Origin: Unio delphinus
Lineage: Eukaryota > Mollusca > Bivalvia > Unionida > Unionidae
Reading direction: 5' to 3'
Assembly: GCA_029339505.1 (NCBI GenBank)
Contig: JAQISU010000210.1
Location: 13,407,501 to 13,471,500, forward strand
DNA: 64,000 bases
Position numbers and translations under genes: made by a program. Below are positions 38,820 through 52,234 of the stretch, piece after piece (position 1 is the stretch's first letter; every line of letters starts with the position of its first letter). The notes under the pieces were generated by a model, which was given only the letters and a program-made list of their open reading frames with translations, did no database searches and was not told where the DNA came from.

Positions 38820-38979
38820 CTCTCTTTCATTTTCCAGTGAAATCAGTGTGTTTGTTCCGTTATATACTATCGTAGAGGGAATACGAAAAGAATTAGGTAG
38901 CGAATACAAAAAGAAAAGAGAGGTTAATTCTAAAATTAGAAACCTACGAGCGTTAACTCAAGAAAATGAACGATTTTAA
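38820..38979 (+). pseudogene. C-terminal remnant of the unknown helical protein (A 17850-18209)
   Basis: Starts at the internal deletion edge and ends at TAA 38977-38979. Contains KIRNLRALTQENE-like codons as in A. Confidence 0.6.
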
Positions 38980-39402
38980 TTGTGACCGACCCTCGTCGTT
39001 TTTTGATTGTGACCCCACTCTCAGAGAGATTTTGTAGTTTTTTGATTGTGACCGACTCTCAGAGAGATTTTCATTTTTTTAGCATTTTTTGATTGAAAAT
39101 GTCAAAATCAGTAAATAAAAAATGTTTCACACACACTGAATACAAAATCGATAGGCCGTTAATGGATGTTTTCCCGATACGTTGGTTCAGATTGATCAGC
39201 GTAGAAATGTTGAAAGTCACAGAATTAATTATTTTATATACAAATATGTGACTTTCAACATCACTGATAACGCCGTTAAAACAACAAAATAAGACTTCTA
39301 CGGTGACTTTGTCACTGGTGTTAAAAATCATCCGACGTGTCGAAGTGTTTTCGTCTGTTAGGTCAGGTTTTGCAATTGAAAAATTGTTTACGATTTCAAA
39401 TA
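38980..39402. other. Promoter region of the late operon in element B
   Basis: T-rich repeats with TTTTTTGATTGTGACC and CTCAGAGAGATTTT twice, then one copy of the inverted-repeat promoter module, then GGTGACTTTGTCACTGG (another dyad) and TTAAAAATCATCCGACGTGTC as in A. Confidence 0.6.
39208..39260 (+). promoter_or_regulatory. TATA-bearing inverted repeat of element B
   Basis: Arms TGTTGAAAGTCACA (39208-39221) and TGTGACTTTCAACA (39247-39260) pair perfectly, 14 of 14, around a 25-nt loop with TTATTTTATATACAA. The arm sequence is unlike A. Confidence 0.75.
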
Positions 39403-40393
39403 ATGGTCAATGAAGCATTAACGACCCGATTGGCTCGTGAACGACTAAATGCAATCAAGAGATTTATACCAATTCGAGATTCTGTAAGGAATAAACTGCA
39501 ACAACGACAGAGTTTACAAACGGATTTTGCTTTGGGGTCTGAAGAGTTGTTTAAACCAGTAACAACAGCAACGAAAGGGGTAGAGCGTGCTATACTGGGA
39601 GATGTTCCCGAGACGGGGAAATTTGTTATTGGTGAACTTGAAATAATAGCAGCGAAAACTGAACAAACAAAACAGGCTGTACAAAAAACAGAATCAAAAA
39701 GAACAGTAGATGATATACGCGTGAGACTTAACGAGGAAGGTTTAGCAGCAATCGATAAGACTGATCCAACAGAAATTCCTGCGCTTGTTGTTACGACTTA
39801 TTAAAACAGAAAAAAAAATGTTGAAACCAGAACATTATAAGTTTGTTAAGAATTTAACTCATTGGGCTGATATATTTTATAAAATCAAAACTAAAACAAG
39901 TCAAATTAAGAGAGATAGTGCATCCTATATTGAATATATCAAGATGGTGGGTATAGTGTATAATCAATACGAAGAGTTAAAACAACAACAAAAAACGCCA
40001 AAATCGCAAAAGCGACAGCAACTTGCAAAGAAAATATCTTTTTCACCTAAAAAGCAACAACTACCACCTGATGATGATGATGATGTTCCTGATTATTTAC
40101 AAGAAACGGATTTAGAAAAACTGGATGAAGCAACTGGCTATAGCGGGAAGGGATTGCAAGATTCCAGTAAAAATCCAAGGATTTCATGTCCTGGTAGTGT
40201 TCTCAGTGATATATCACGATTAGAAGTTCTTGTAGGAGGGTTCCGAACTGGAAATAACTCACCGGAAATAATTAATGAAGCAGCTGATATCTGCAGGCGG
40301 TTATTTCAAGGCGGTATCATGGATATCAGCACATATCGAGATTTCATTGGCGAGTTAGTGAAGGATTATCATAGTGACTGGTTTCACAATTGA
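39403..40393 (+). pseudogene. Scaffold/core-like protein of element B
   Basis: Counterpart of 18603-19685. Starts MVNEALTTRLARERLNAIKR. A frameshift near 39800 splits it; the rest is open to 40393 with one KKQQLPPDDDDD unit where A has two. The middle differs much from A. The C-terminal block with AGNN-like GNNSPEIINEAADIC is well kept. Confidence 0.6.
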
Positions 40394-40435
40394 CAAATTG
40401 TTTTACAATTGAAAAATGGTTTCTGATTTCAAATA

Positions 40436-40903
40436 ATGATCATACACTACAATCATGATAAACCAACCCCCGTCTATGTAGTTAATTCACGGTTTCCAGT
40501 TTATAGAGCATACTATGGTGATGGTTTAGGTAATACCATTGCTGGGTTATTTGCAAGAATGGCTCCAAAAGTGATGCCGTTAGCTAAACAATTATCGATG
40601 AAAGCTATTGATTTTATTCGTGATAAGGGTATCAGTGCTGTTGGAGATGTTGCCGGGAAAGCGTTTTCAGCCGCGAAGAATAAAATAACATCATTAGTGA
40701 AATCACGAAGTGATTTTCGGAGAAAGAAACCGTTACCGTCTACAGCGGAAATGTCTGCAAGTGTTAGCAAAATTATAAATAACGCAGTAGATGAAAAACT
40801 AGCATCGTTGATAACTCCTGACCAAAGCAATATTGCAAATATGATAGCAGGAAGCAGCTTTAAAAAAACTACGTCGTTGAAATCCTTCGGATTTTCACGC
40901 TAG
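40436..40903 (+). CDS. Minor virion protein candidate of element B (155 aa)
   Basis: Counterpart of 19719-20150, intact. Has GDGLGNTIAGLFARMAPKVM. Its last codons (SLKSFGFSR) are read from an AAATCCTTCGGATTT palindrome, so palindrome insertion has changed the C-terminus. Confidence 0.55.
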   Translation: MIIHYNHDKPTPVYVVNSRFPVYRAYYGDGLGNTIAGLFARMAPKVMPLAKQLSMKAIDFIRDKGISAVGDVAGKAFSAAKNKITSLVKSRSDFRRKKPLPSTAEMSASVSKIINNAVDEKLASLITPDQSNIANMIAGSSFKKTTSLKSFGFSR

Positions 40904-40933
40904 CGTTTTTCACGATGAAAATCGTTTACGATT
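40880..40933. repeat. Cluster of three palindromes before the capsid gene of B
   Basis: AAATCCTTCGGATTT (40880-40894), ACGCTAGCGT (40897-40906) and AAATCGTTTACGATTT (40918-40933). A has only the last. Confidence 0.8.
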
Positions 40934-40964
40934 TCACGATTTAGACTCTGATAAATATAATAAA

Positions 40965-42380
40965 ATGTTCAAAAAGTCACATGATCCAGCGTTTGATATA
41001 GACGCCCCAGTTGGCAAGGATGATTCTGTACGCGATTATCAATATTACGCCTATCATGCAATAGACTCAAATAGTCGATCGCGAATTGAACTTCAAGTCC
41101 ATGATACCAGTAAGTACTTTCTACCCGCTGAAGCGTTTATTGAAATCGAAGGAGAACTTGTAACAGCTGCTGATACTCCTGCTGTACAAACACCGTGTCC
41201 AGATGGTACCCGAGTCGGGTTTGTCAATAATGGTATCATGGCGCTATTTGAGAGTGCAAGATATCTCATCGATGGAAAAGAAATCGAATCGATAGATCGC
41301 GATGTTGATGTGGCTCCAACAATAATCGGGTTAGCGAGATATTCTGATGATTATACAAGATCGGCGGGACCTTCTATGATGTTTGCAAAAGATGTTAAAA
41401 ATACCGCTGAAGGAAATCCATTTATTGTAAGACGACCAAAGAATAATGCTGACACTGCTAATATTGATGCCGAGGATATGATTATAAACAACAATGTTAA
41501 TTTCAATCTAGGTGCTGCAACACGCATGTTAATGTTGGAAGGGCGGCGTAAATCATTTTCATGCGCGATTCCACTGCATCATATATTTGGATTCTGTAGA
41601 AACGTCCGAAAAGTTATCTCCGGGGCGAAGCATACAGTAGCGCTTGTACGAAAGGGTGATGATAATGACGAAATTTGAAGGATTCCAGCAGACAATGCAA
41701 ATCCCAATGCTGATACTGGTAAAGTTATTTTAACAAAAATATCATTGTGGATGCCAGTGTTGACTCCAGCAATTACCGCAGAAGAATGATTACTATCATT
41801 TATGGACCAAGGAGGAAAGTCGTTGATGCGTTGGTTATCAGTGACCAAGGATGTTAAACAATCAAGTCTGAACGGATTATTCACGTGGAATCTAGCATCA
41901 AAACAAGGTGTTGCTGCGCCACGTCATATATTTATTGCGTTACAGGATAACACACAAGTTGGCAATCAACTCTCCAGCCATATGATATTTGATACATTAG
42001 GTGTTAAAGACGTCTCACTGAGAATAAACGGCCAGCAGGAACCATCTGAAGATGTACAACTTGATTACGGTCAAAATCATATTGCACGCGTGTATCATAG
42101 GTTGTTGTCGTTTATGGCACGTGATCAAAATGTTGATACTGGTCTGCAAATATCACAATTGGATTTTAAGAGTTTATACCCGATCTATTACTTTTCGCTG
42201 AAACATCTTGATTTAACAAGACAGACCGTCGTTGATATACACTTTAGAGCTAATGTAACCCGTCTTGGTGCTATTGCTAATTATAGAGCAGTTGCTGTCA
42301 TTCTCAGCGACACATCAATGCTACTTGAAGGTGTTGGAGGAAGAATGAATGTGGTAGATGCGCCTGTTGAAAATCCATGA
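40965..42380 (+). pseudogene. Major capsid protein candidate of element B (two stops)
   Basis: Same start and plan as 20205-21629. TGG to TGA at 41676-41678 and a TGA at ~41787 interrupt it. Both flanks are otherwise open and well conserved. A short deletion near the end (RLGAIANY for the longer Gly-Ala run in A) keeps frame. Confidence 0.75.
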
Positions 42381-42383
42381 TTG

Positions 42384-42400
42384 AAAATCCTTCGGATTTT
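42384..42400. repeat. Palindrome AAAATCCTTCGGATTTT after the capsid gene of B
   Basis: Four bases after the capsid stop; absent at the matching place in A. Confidence 0.75.
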
Positions 42401-42454
42401 TCCAAAAACATGTAATCGAAACTTTATAGCAATTAGATCAATCAATTATGTATA

Positions 42455-42943
42455 ATGTCGTATAGTCATATCAATGTGTCTTTGACACCTGGTCAATTAA
42501 AAAAATTGCAATCCAAATCAGCTAAGCATTGTGGAACCACAATAACACTGAAACCCAATCAAATGAATGGTGGGGCAAATAAATTATCACTGACAACTCG
42601 TCAAGTAAAACATTTCAATGATGCACTTGTAGCAAAAAAAGGTGTCCAGATTACTATTTTTGCGGCTGCTATCAAAATCATGATTAAATCAGGCGGTATA
42701 TTCCCGTTGTTAGCTGCGATTCCATCGATGATAGCCGCAGCAGCCCCAGCAGTGGCTAAAGCGGCAGCGTTAGGAACCGTTAGTGCCGCGGCAGGGAAGT
42801 TGTTTAATAAAGCAACCGGACTACCAGGAACCCCGTATTCGTGGTACAGCGGAAAAGGCCTGAGACTACCAGGAACTCCGTATTCGTGGTACAGCGGGAG
42901 ATCCGTTCACGGATCAGGTCTAAGACTAAGACCGGTTTATTAA
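42455..42943 (+). CDS. Membrane-active minor capsid-like protein of element B (162 aa)
   Basis: Intact counterpart of 21679-22202. Contains LTPGQLKKLQ, LTTRQVKHFNDA, GGIFPLLAAIPSMIAAAAPA and two in-frame LPGTPYSWYSG repeats near the C-terminus. It shows what the A copy lost by frameshift. It overlaps the open frame of the protease by ~100 bp. Confidence 0.65.
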   Translation: MSYSHINVSLTPGQLKKLQSKSAKHCGTTITLKPNQMNGGANKLSLTTRQVKHFNDALVAKKGVQITIFAAAIKIMIKSGGIFPLLAAIPSMIAAAAPAVAKAAALGTVSAAAGKLFNKATGLPGTPYSWYSGKGLRLPGTPYSWYSGRSVHGSGLRLRPVY

Positions 42944-42993
42944 CTCAAAAATCTTCTATTTCCAAACCTATGGTTGTGGAATCTTCGATTCCT

Positions 42994-43404
42994 ATGTCCA
43001 ATTTTGATTTAATTAATGCTGCTAAAAATCTCGCGATTAAAAACTTCAGAGGTGTCTTTATGAAAGATCAATTACCATCACAACCCAACAGTGTTGAAAC
43101 CGGTATCATTAATCTCGATAACAGCACCGGACCTGGTACTCACTGGGTTGCATACGCTATTGATCCACGTGGGATTGTCTATTTTGAATCATATGGATTA
43201 GTCCCGCCGAAGGAATTCATGCGTTATATAAAAACTTTTCCAATGAAGACTTGGTATTCAACGCTACCAACACAACAAATGAATGATCCACCAATATGCG
43301 GCAGCGAAGTATTAAATATCCTTGACGCTATTTCTAACTCTTTGGGTAACCCAAGGGGAAAACCACCACATGTTGTCGTAAATGAATACACCAGCAATCG
43401 CTAG
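42994..43404 (+). CDS. Adenain-like protease of element B
   Basis: H (GPGTHWVAYAI), acidic residue E in place of D (VYFESYGL), Q (TQQMNDPP) and C (PICGSEVLN) all kept. The C-terminus ends at TSNR because a ~15-bp palindrome-like insertion (GAAATTGAAACG) brings a stop, ~10 residues earlier than in A. Probably still a full core. Confidence 0.8.
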   Translation: MSNFDLINAAKNLAIKNFRGVFMKDQLPSQPNSVETGIINLDNSTGPGTHWVAYAIDPRGIVYFESYGLVPPKEFMRYIKTFPMKTWYSTLPTQQMNDPPICGSEVLNILDAISNSLGNPRGKPPHVVVNEYTSNR

Positions 43405-43446
43405 AAATTGAAACGATTTTAGAGAGAGAGAGAGTTTTACAATAAC

Positions 43447-44248
43447 ATGATTGATATTTGGGGAAGACCTCTGAAACCCAAATCCGATGACACTGCAACG
43501 GTTGATATAAAAAAAAATTAAAGATGAAATAGCTGAGACTTTGAACCTAACAAGTGTTGATCCCAATGAAATAGTTGTATTTCAAGATAGTCAGGGTAAA
43601 TGGAAAACTAGTAATGTGTCGTTGGATGATATTTTGGTTAAACACCGAAACGCAATCGAGAATACCATCGCGTTATTTTCCGATCAGGGTAAACTCAAAC
43701 CAGGTGTACTCTTCTCGACTATTACAGATAGATTCACTGAATACGATAAGGAATTTGACGATCATTTGAAAAATTATAATCAATTTCGTAGAAATGTCGT
43801 TCATAAGTTCTTTGGGTCTCCAATGGTAGTTACACCATCTATCGCTGAAATTAAAACGTTTATTGATGAGACGAAAAACTTCATCGAAGACATCAAAACT
43901 GATTTTCCGAGGATGATAACAATCATTGAAAAAACAAAAATTCCTCATGAGAAAACTAATAACGTAGTATACACGATCCAACACGGATCATTTGCGTGGA
44001 CACCTACAAACAACAAATTAGATATCACTGCAACCGTCAAGGGTATTTATCAATTAACACTAGTGACAACGACTCAATTTAATATTTCATCGTCGAGTTC
44101 ATCCGGGGTCAACAATACGATTTCAACGATCATTGACAAGGATACAACTGAAACGTTCACGATAACATCTACTGATAAAAATTTGGTTAGGGTTTCAACA
44201 ACGTGGTATTTGGAATTCGTAGTGGATTTAAGTAAACAGCTAAATTGA
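43447..44248 (+). pseudogene. Fibre-like protein of element B (frameshifted)
   Basis: Starts MIDIWGRPLKPKSDD. One base is missing in an A-run near 43510, after which the frame is open to 44248. The stalk is shorter than in A (TEYDKEFDDHLKNYNQF region) and the beta-type C-terminal domain is well kept. Confidence 0.6.
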
Positions 44249-44253
44249 AAGGA

Positions 44254-44268
44254 AAATCCTTCGGATTT
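44254..44268. repeat. Palindrome AAATCCTTCGGATTT between fibre and membrane-protein genes of B
   Basis: Followed at 44276 by GAAAACGCTAGTGTTTTT. A has only the second palindrome here. Confidence 0.75.
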
Positions 44269-44302
44269 CACAATTGAAAACGCTAGTGTTTTTAAAATAA
44301 AA

Positions 44303-44941
44303 ATGATTTCATCATCGCAATATCGCTATGATCAGGTCAGAGAATTTCAAACTAGACTCAAAACCCTCGCCGAGGAGAATCAAATAAAAATAAAAAAATA
44401 CCGACGAACAATCACCGCAATTGATGTTACTATGTACTTGGTGTCAGGCGTTCTCGCTGGCGCCGGAATAATACTTGCATCGGTTACAATGATTGTCCCG
44501 GTCGTAGTTCCAATTTGCATTTCTGCGGCGGCTACAATCGCGGGTATATCAACCGGGATCACAAAATAAATATCATCATGCAGCCAGAGTAAACTGCAAG
44601 ATTACTTAATTCAATTTCATGTTGTATCCACTGCATACTCGCAATTATCCTCAATGATATCATCATTATTCGATGATACAATTATATCAGATAGTGAGTT
44701 CTCAGCGATGGTCAGTATTTATGATTCCGCGATATCAAACTTAGAAATACATCATGAGTATAATAACAATGACAACACCGATGGAATTACTTCAACAAAT
44801 AGTGGAGAACACAAAACCAGTACAAACAAGCATGATCTCAATAACCTCAACGATTTCAGAATTCAGTGTGAATTTCCCTATCCCAGTCCCCGTGAAGGAG
44901 ATAGCGCTAGCAAAACTACGAGTGTATCACAGTTGGCCTAA
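44303..44941 (+). pseudogene. Membrane protein of element B (one stop)
   Basis: Counterpart of 23528-24175. Hydrophobic GVLAGAGIILASVTMIVPVV kept. AAA to TAA at ~44567 ends it at 88 codons. The rest is open to 44941 and overlaps the next gene. Confidence 0.6.
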
Positions 44942-46122
44942 TATCAGATCAAAATCATTTGGTGGTCAACAACCGAATAATTCCTTGGTATTTGCAAATA
45001 AGAATAAAGACGACGGTACCCCAGACGGGAACGTTGTTTCCATACCAACAGGGTCATACCAATTGAACAAATCAATAACGAATTTCAACGTAGGATAAAA
45101 TCGATTGCTGGAAAAGAATCGAAAATCGCTATAACGGTTTATGAGCCAACGCTATCGTCTGCCAATGAAATAAGCACATAAGGATACGTCGTAGATATCT
45201 ATCAGAGTTCTATTAGAACCGTACTAGGATGGCCTGAATTACCACCTAGACGAGGAACCGTTAATTTACCACCTGAACCACAACAAAATGATTATATCAC
45301 CGACAGGATAAAATCTGATAATCCAATAAAGAGTTAAAGCGATTACACCAAAATGAAATTTTTTCTTGAAACGATAGAAATTCCCACTGGTAGAAAATAC
45401 AACTCACTTATACAGAGTATAACTACTGAAAATTTCACAGCGATGGAATCTGATTTTTACTGTTGTTAATATCCCTTAAATCCGGCTCTCTCACCCGAGA
45501 TGAATTTATCAGCGTCGTAGAAATATGCAATAAAATTATCGACGATATGGAAATATTTCATTCACAAATTATTCAGGATATATTAGATGACGATAATCCC
45601 CTATCGAGAACACATTTTGCATCAAACTTTAATATTTTCGTCAAGGATATTCCAACAGTCAAACTACGAGGATATAACGGCCCAGAACTAAAAAGACTTC
45701 TCAGTGATGCCATCGATGTTGGTTTCAAAAAAATTCATGATGCATGGAAGAAAACAGCACCACCGGAAATAAAAATCCTCAAACATAATAATGACCCAGA
45801 CGGTGGCGGCAGACATATCGCTCCGTTCAACGTGAATATATCCTCGGTGATAGCGCTCAATTTAGTATGCGATGTTATCGAAGGAAGCTATCAAATTAAT
45901 CTCGAACGATCAAACCAAGCTCAGCAAGGATATATTTTGTATTCATTTGCACCAATAGCCCCTCCAGGATTTTTAATAATTGAGTCTCCGGTGAATCCAG
46001 TCTATATGCGATTTCATAATGATTCACTAACGAGAATTAATTTCAAACTCACTGACCAATCTAATAATCTGATTGATTTACAAGAAGAGGTTTTACAAAT
46101 TAGTCTGTTTGTGAAATCATGA
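44754..46122 (+). pseudogene. Penton-like protein of element B (decayed)
   Basis: Counterpart of 23982-25353. A one-base deletion near 45060, stops near 45178 and 45335 and a shift near 45460 break the first half. From 45463 it is open to 46122, including the C-terminal block that is frameshifted in A (ends LQISLFVKS). Confidence 0.65.
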
Positions 46123-46132
46123 AGGGACTTTC

Positions 46133-46502
46133 GTCCTAAGACCCTCGAACACGATATCGTATCGGACTTGATCAAATATTCGGTTGAAATCCTAAAAGGA
46201 TTTTCGTCCTAAGGACTTTCATCGTAAAGACCCTCGAACCGGACTGATAATCAACGGGTGAGTTTTTTAACCCAAAGGAGACCCTTGCAAGGACAAAATC
46301 ACTAAGTCCCCATTTGACAAATGGAGACTTTTTTTCAATATTTTTTTAAAATTTTTTCTCTCGATTTTTTATGTCCTGATCACTCTCCATAACACATAAT
46401 ACGTCTTTATGACTGGTATATACCCTTCCCACCTAAGGGTACTCAGCCAAGGAAGCCTTAATTTTGCTTGAAAACTTTGTCTGATTCACCTCCTCTGCTG
46501 CT
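46133..46502. repeat. Right terminal inverted repeat of element B
   Basis: Reverse complement of 34791-35158, ending CCTCTGCTGCT, then AGACG. Contains AAATCCTAAAAGGATTT at 46187-46203 and GGACTTTCGTCC-type dyads. Confidence 0.88.
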
Positions 46503-46507
46503 AGACG

Positions 46508-47400
46508 TAATATCTCAAATGGTGTACCTAACGACACGCATGGAAAGCTATGCTGATATCATAAAGTAATTCCCTTTGCAATGTAAATTTGGTTAAATAT
46601 ATATTCAGTGTGTGGCTATGAACTTATTATTAGTAATGATGCAGGATCCAAGAAGCAGTTTGACACCCTGAGAAGTTTATTGAATTCGTAATTTACTTCA
46701 ATAGCTCTTTAAGCCGAGAAACTTGCAAGCCGGTAAATGTTGTGCCAATAAACAACACTACTAATCGTACAATGCGACTGCGACGCTACTAAATGCTTAT
46801 TGGTCATTATAATGTTGTTCTTTTCATAAAATAATGGGTTGGTACAAATCTTATACTCACCAGGAAAGAACACCTTGTAGAATGATCCTTGACTAAGTCT
46901 TTGCTCCGAATCCTCTCTTGTTTTAGTGTCAATTATATGAACTATCGATTCACACGAAAACTCTTTGTACAAGTTTGACATGCACGTCAAACTAAAGAGA
47001 ATTCTCCACGTCTGAGTTTCGACGGTATACATCGTATCCTATTTAGTAGTAACTGAATGGTATTAAGATAAACTATTAAAAATTAACAAATAGTTTCAAC
47101 TGCTTTAGGTTTCGTTAATACTGCCCAGGGTTCTGAAGAAACTTCAGCATGGATTGCTCTTTTAAAGGACATCACAATTGTTGACTGACCAGTAAATGAT
47201 GTAATAGTTTTTTTTGGCAGGTACTATACTGGGTATGGCGAGGTCATGATTTGATATATGTCAAAATAAAGAAGTTCGGAAATAGCGTTTGAGAACCATA
47301 CGTTACAAATATACTTGGAAACATTGTGTCACAAGAACTTACCTTTGAGAATTATAAAGGTACATAGGATTATTCAACTTGAAACACAAATACTACTCCC
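46508..47400. repeat. Host segment, inverted paralogue of ~53.89-54.8 kb
   Basis: Read on the minus strand, it shares with 53.9-54.8 kb the motifs CCTTACACCAC, TTTATTTTGACATATATCAA-like text, GGATTCGGAGCAA, and CATTCCTGG/CTTTCCTGG(C/T)GAGTATAA. A minus-strand frame at 46709-47032 ends in a splice-donor-like CCTGGTGAGTATAAG after GSFYKVFFPG. It might be an upstream exon of the BMP-like gene, but no motif proves it. Confidence 0.55.
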
Positions 47401-49621
<2,221 letters not shown>

Positions 49622-49665
<44 letters not shown>

Positions 49666-49695
49666 CCTACGACTGAGAGAGAGAGAGAGTGAGAG
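49622..49695. repeat. (AT)n and (GA)n microsatellites
   Basis: AT units to 49662, GA units 49674-49695. Confidence 0.9.
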
Positions 49696-50019
49696 AGGAC
49701 GAGGTGGAGGAAAAAGTGACAGCGATTTGTATATGTCGTCTAATAGCATGTCGCATACGTTGGAGCGGATGGAATTCATTTCGAATTATGGGCCTACTCG
49801 ACATTCGAATAACATCACTCACTTGATTAATAATGTTTTTGTACTTATTTGCTAATCGAGAAATATAATTAACTTATCTTGTTGATTTTTTTTAAGTGTG
49901 ATCATTCATTCTCTGATATTTTACATACAGGTGAATGGTGGAATTTAATTCCATATCTCTGTTGTGATTTTTATTTTAATGCCAATCATTTTTGTTTCAT
50001 TTATTTGTTTCATTTCCGT

Positions 50020-51042
50020 TTGATAGCGATAACCACCTTATATGTCAATGTCATCAGGTCCCTGTACGAGAAATTTGAGTGCAGAGTAATCCACAACAAC
50101 CAACTCACTAAACCTCTCAAGGTGGAAACCGGAGTGAAAAATAATGCATTCTCTCTCCGATCCTCTTCTCACCGGCCATTGACAGGATCATGCGCCGCAC
50201 CACGGAGTGCAAGAGACATGGAATACAGTGGACGTTGACCTCAATGCTGGATGACATAGCCTATGCCGACGTCACCGGGTTGCTGGCAAGCAGGCACCAA
50301 TATATTCAACAGAAGACACAACAGTTGGTACAGACAGGAAACACCATAGGTCTTCGAGTCAACATAGGGAAGACAAAAGTCTTGAGAAAGAATACTAGAG
50401 TGGGCAACCCAATCACCATCAACGACCAGCCTCTGCAAGAACTAGATGATTTCAATTACCTGGGCAGTAAGGTTGCCAGGATGGAGATTACACAAGAGAA
50501 GTCGTCACAAGACTCAGCAAGGTCAACCAAACCATCGCAATGCTGAAGCCCATATGGAGGACAAGAAACCTCAGCGTCAACACGAAGATCCGTATCTTCA
50601 AGAGCAACGTGTTGAGCGTCGTTTTGTACGGTTCAGAGTGTTGGAAGTCCCCTGCGAACATAAGACGCAAGCTTGAAGTGATTCAAACCAAATACCTGCG
50701 ACGAATCATGAGGATCTTCTGGCCAAACATGATCTCAAACAAGGAACTTCGGCACAGCGGATATAAGCACTATCTCTCTGATCGTTATCGTTGCAACTCG
50801 GAGATGGAGATAGCTCGGCCAGGTCTGCAGAATATAACCTGACTCACTACCAAGGGTGACACTGAGATGGACTCCACAGGGGAAAAGGAACCGTGGCAGA
50901 CCCAAAAAGACCTGATGACGATCCGTGGAGAGAAACCTTAAGACCAAAGGCCTCACCCTTCAGACTGAGCCAGCAATAGCTGCCGACAGACCGAAATGGT
51001 GCTCCCTTGCTGTTGCCTCAAGCACCAGACGGCGCAGAGAGG

Positions 51043-51045
<3 letters not shown>
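50020..51045 (+). pseudogene. RTE-type LINE reverse transcriptase, 3' fragment (decayed)
   Basis: Reverse transcriptase C-terminal half. YVNVIRSLYEKFECRVIHNN and VETGV lead into the palm. The catalytic box is damaged (IAYADV for YADD, ~50270). Then IGLRVNIGKTKVL, the YLGSKV motif, VLYGSECWKSP and LRRIMRIFWPN, the usual RTE thumb/C-terminal order. The C-terminal GKRNRGRPKKT-type region is recognisable at ~50880. Frames change at least three times. It ends in REED-like codons next to an (AT)n tail at 51046, as expected of a 5'-truncated LINE with a simple-repeat tail. Confidence 0.82.

Positions 51046-51087
<42 letters not shown>
51046..51087. repeat. (AT)n tail of the LINE fragment
   Basis: Pure TA repeat directly after the LINE 3' end. 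Confidence 0.9.
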
Positions 51088-51090
<3 letters not shown>

Positions 51091-52150
51091 GCACGGATGG
51101 ACTAACTAGACAGGCACTTTTTTATAATTAATGAGTCACTTCCAAAACCATAGTATAGAACTTAGTCCAGACAATCAAAATAAAGAGAAATAGCAGTTTC
51201 TACAGGAATTAACTTTTTAATGTAAAGGCCTGATTTCAGGGGACTCAAATTGTAATTGTTCAGAAACATTGTAATTATCAATCTGTGTAGACTACTCACT
51301 AATTTTGGTTTGATGCATAATAATTCTGAAGGACACATGTCAACAATTATATCCCGCGTACTAACGTTTTCTTAACTTATCGGTGGGTGCTGTCTGATAA
51401 TTAATGTATAATGTTCAATCATACCATAATTAGTCTTATACATATGTCAAGGACTCACAGTGAAACATAAAGGTATTTTCCACTGAAGCGTACATTTCTG
51501 TGTCAACAACTCATTCAGAAATTGTGTGCCTTTGTAGCAAGGCATCTAATGCTAAATTAAAAGACAAGAAACCAGACAGAATATATTATCAATATATCAA
51601 CCTTGACATTATATCCCTGTTAGATGTTACTATTTATTTCAGGAAATATGAAAGTGTCGATTTCACACCAAGTATAATAAGGACAGATGCATAAAAGTAC
51701 ATAATCTCTTAATGTTTTGTTGACACGCTAAATTACGCTTGAATGGAAACTACCTTTATGATTCACTGGTTTATGGAAACTTAAGCATCTGTGTTACACT
51801 AACGATGGTATTAATGAACATTATATCTGAATTATATGACAGCGGACACCGAAATATTAAAACAAACGTTACAATTTTATGAATTCGAGAATAAGTCGAA
51901 TGACATTTGATATATCTAGTTCGCAGGATATACTTGTTGTCTGGGTACTTTGCAATTTCTGGAGGTCATGTCTTTACTTTTAAAAGGTTAATTTCTCTAG
52001 AAACAGAACAACTATTTGGGTTTCGATGGATTGTCTGGACTAAGTTTTATATTTTGTTTTAAAATAGACCCATTAATAGACGAATGCGCTGGTCTAGTTA
52101 GATACTACTTTTGTACTGTTTGTTGTCCGTTTATTTGCATTTGTGTATGC

Positions 52151-52151
<1 letters not shown>
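51088..52151. other. AT-rich host spacer
   Basis: No gene supported; open frames are short and motif-free. Confidence 0.45.

Positions 52152-52230
<79 letters not shown>
52152..52230. repeat. (AT)n microsatellite
   Basis: About 39 AT units. Confidence 0.95.

Positions 52231-52234
<4 letters not shown>

Larger units (their letters stand above)
34791..46502. mobile_element. Element B: shortened Polinton-like relative of A (11.7 kb)
   Basis: Ends AGCAGCAGAGG...CCTCTGCTGCT, ~370-bp terminal inverted repeats, 5-bp duplication AGACG. Same gene order as A, but a region matching A ~14.3-18.05 kb (polymerase half, Cys-rich protein, HNH) is deleted, and integrase carries a 298-bp tandem duplication. 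Most genes have stops or shifts. It lies in host DNA whose unoccupied paralogue is at 53.9-55.2 kb. Confidence 0.92.
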
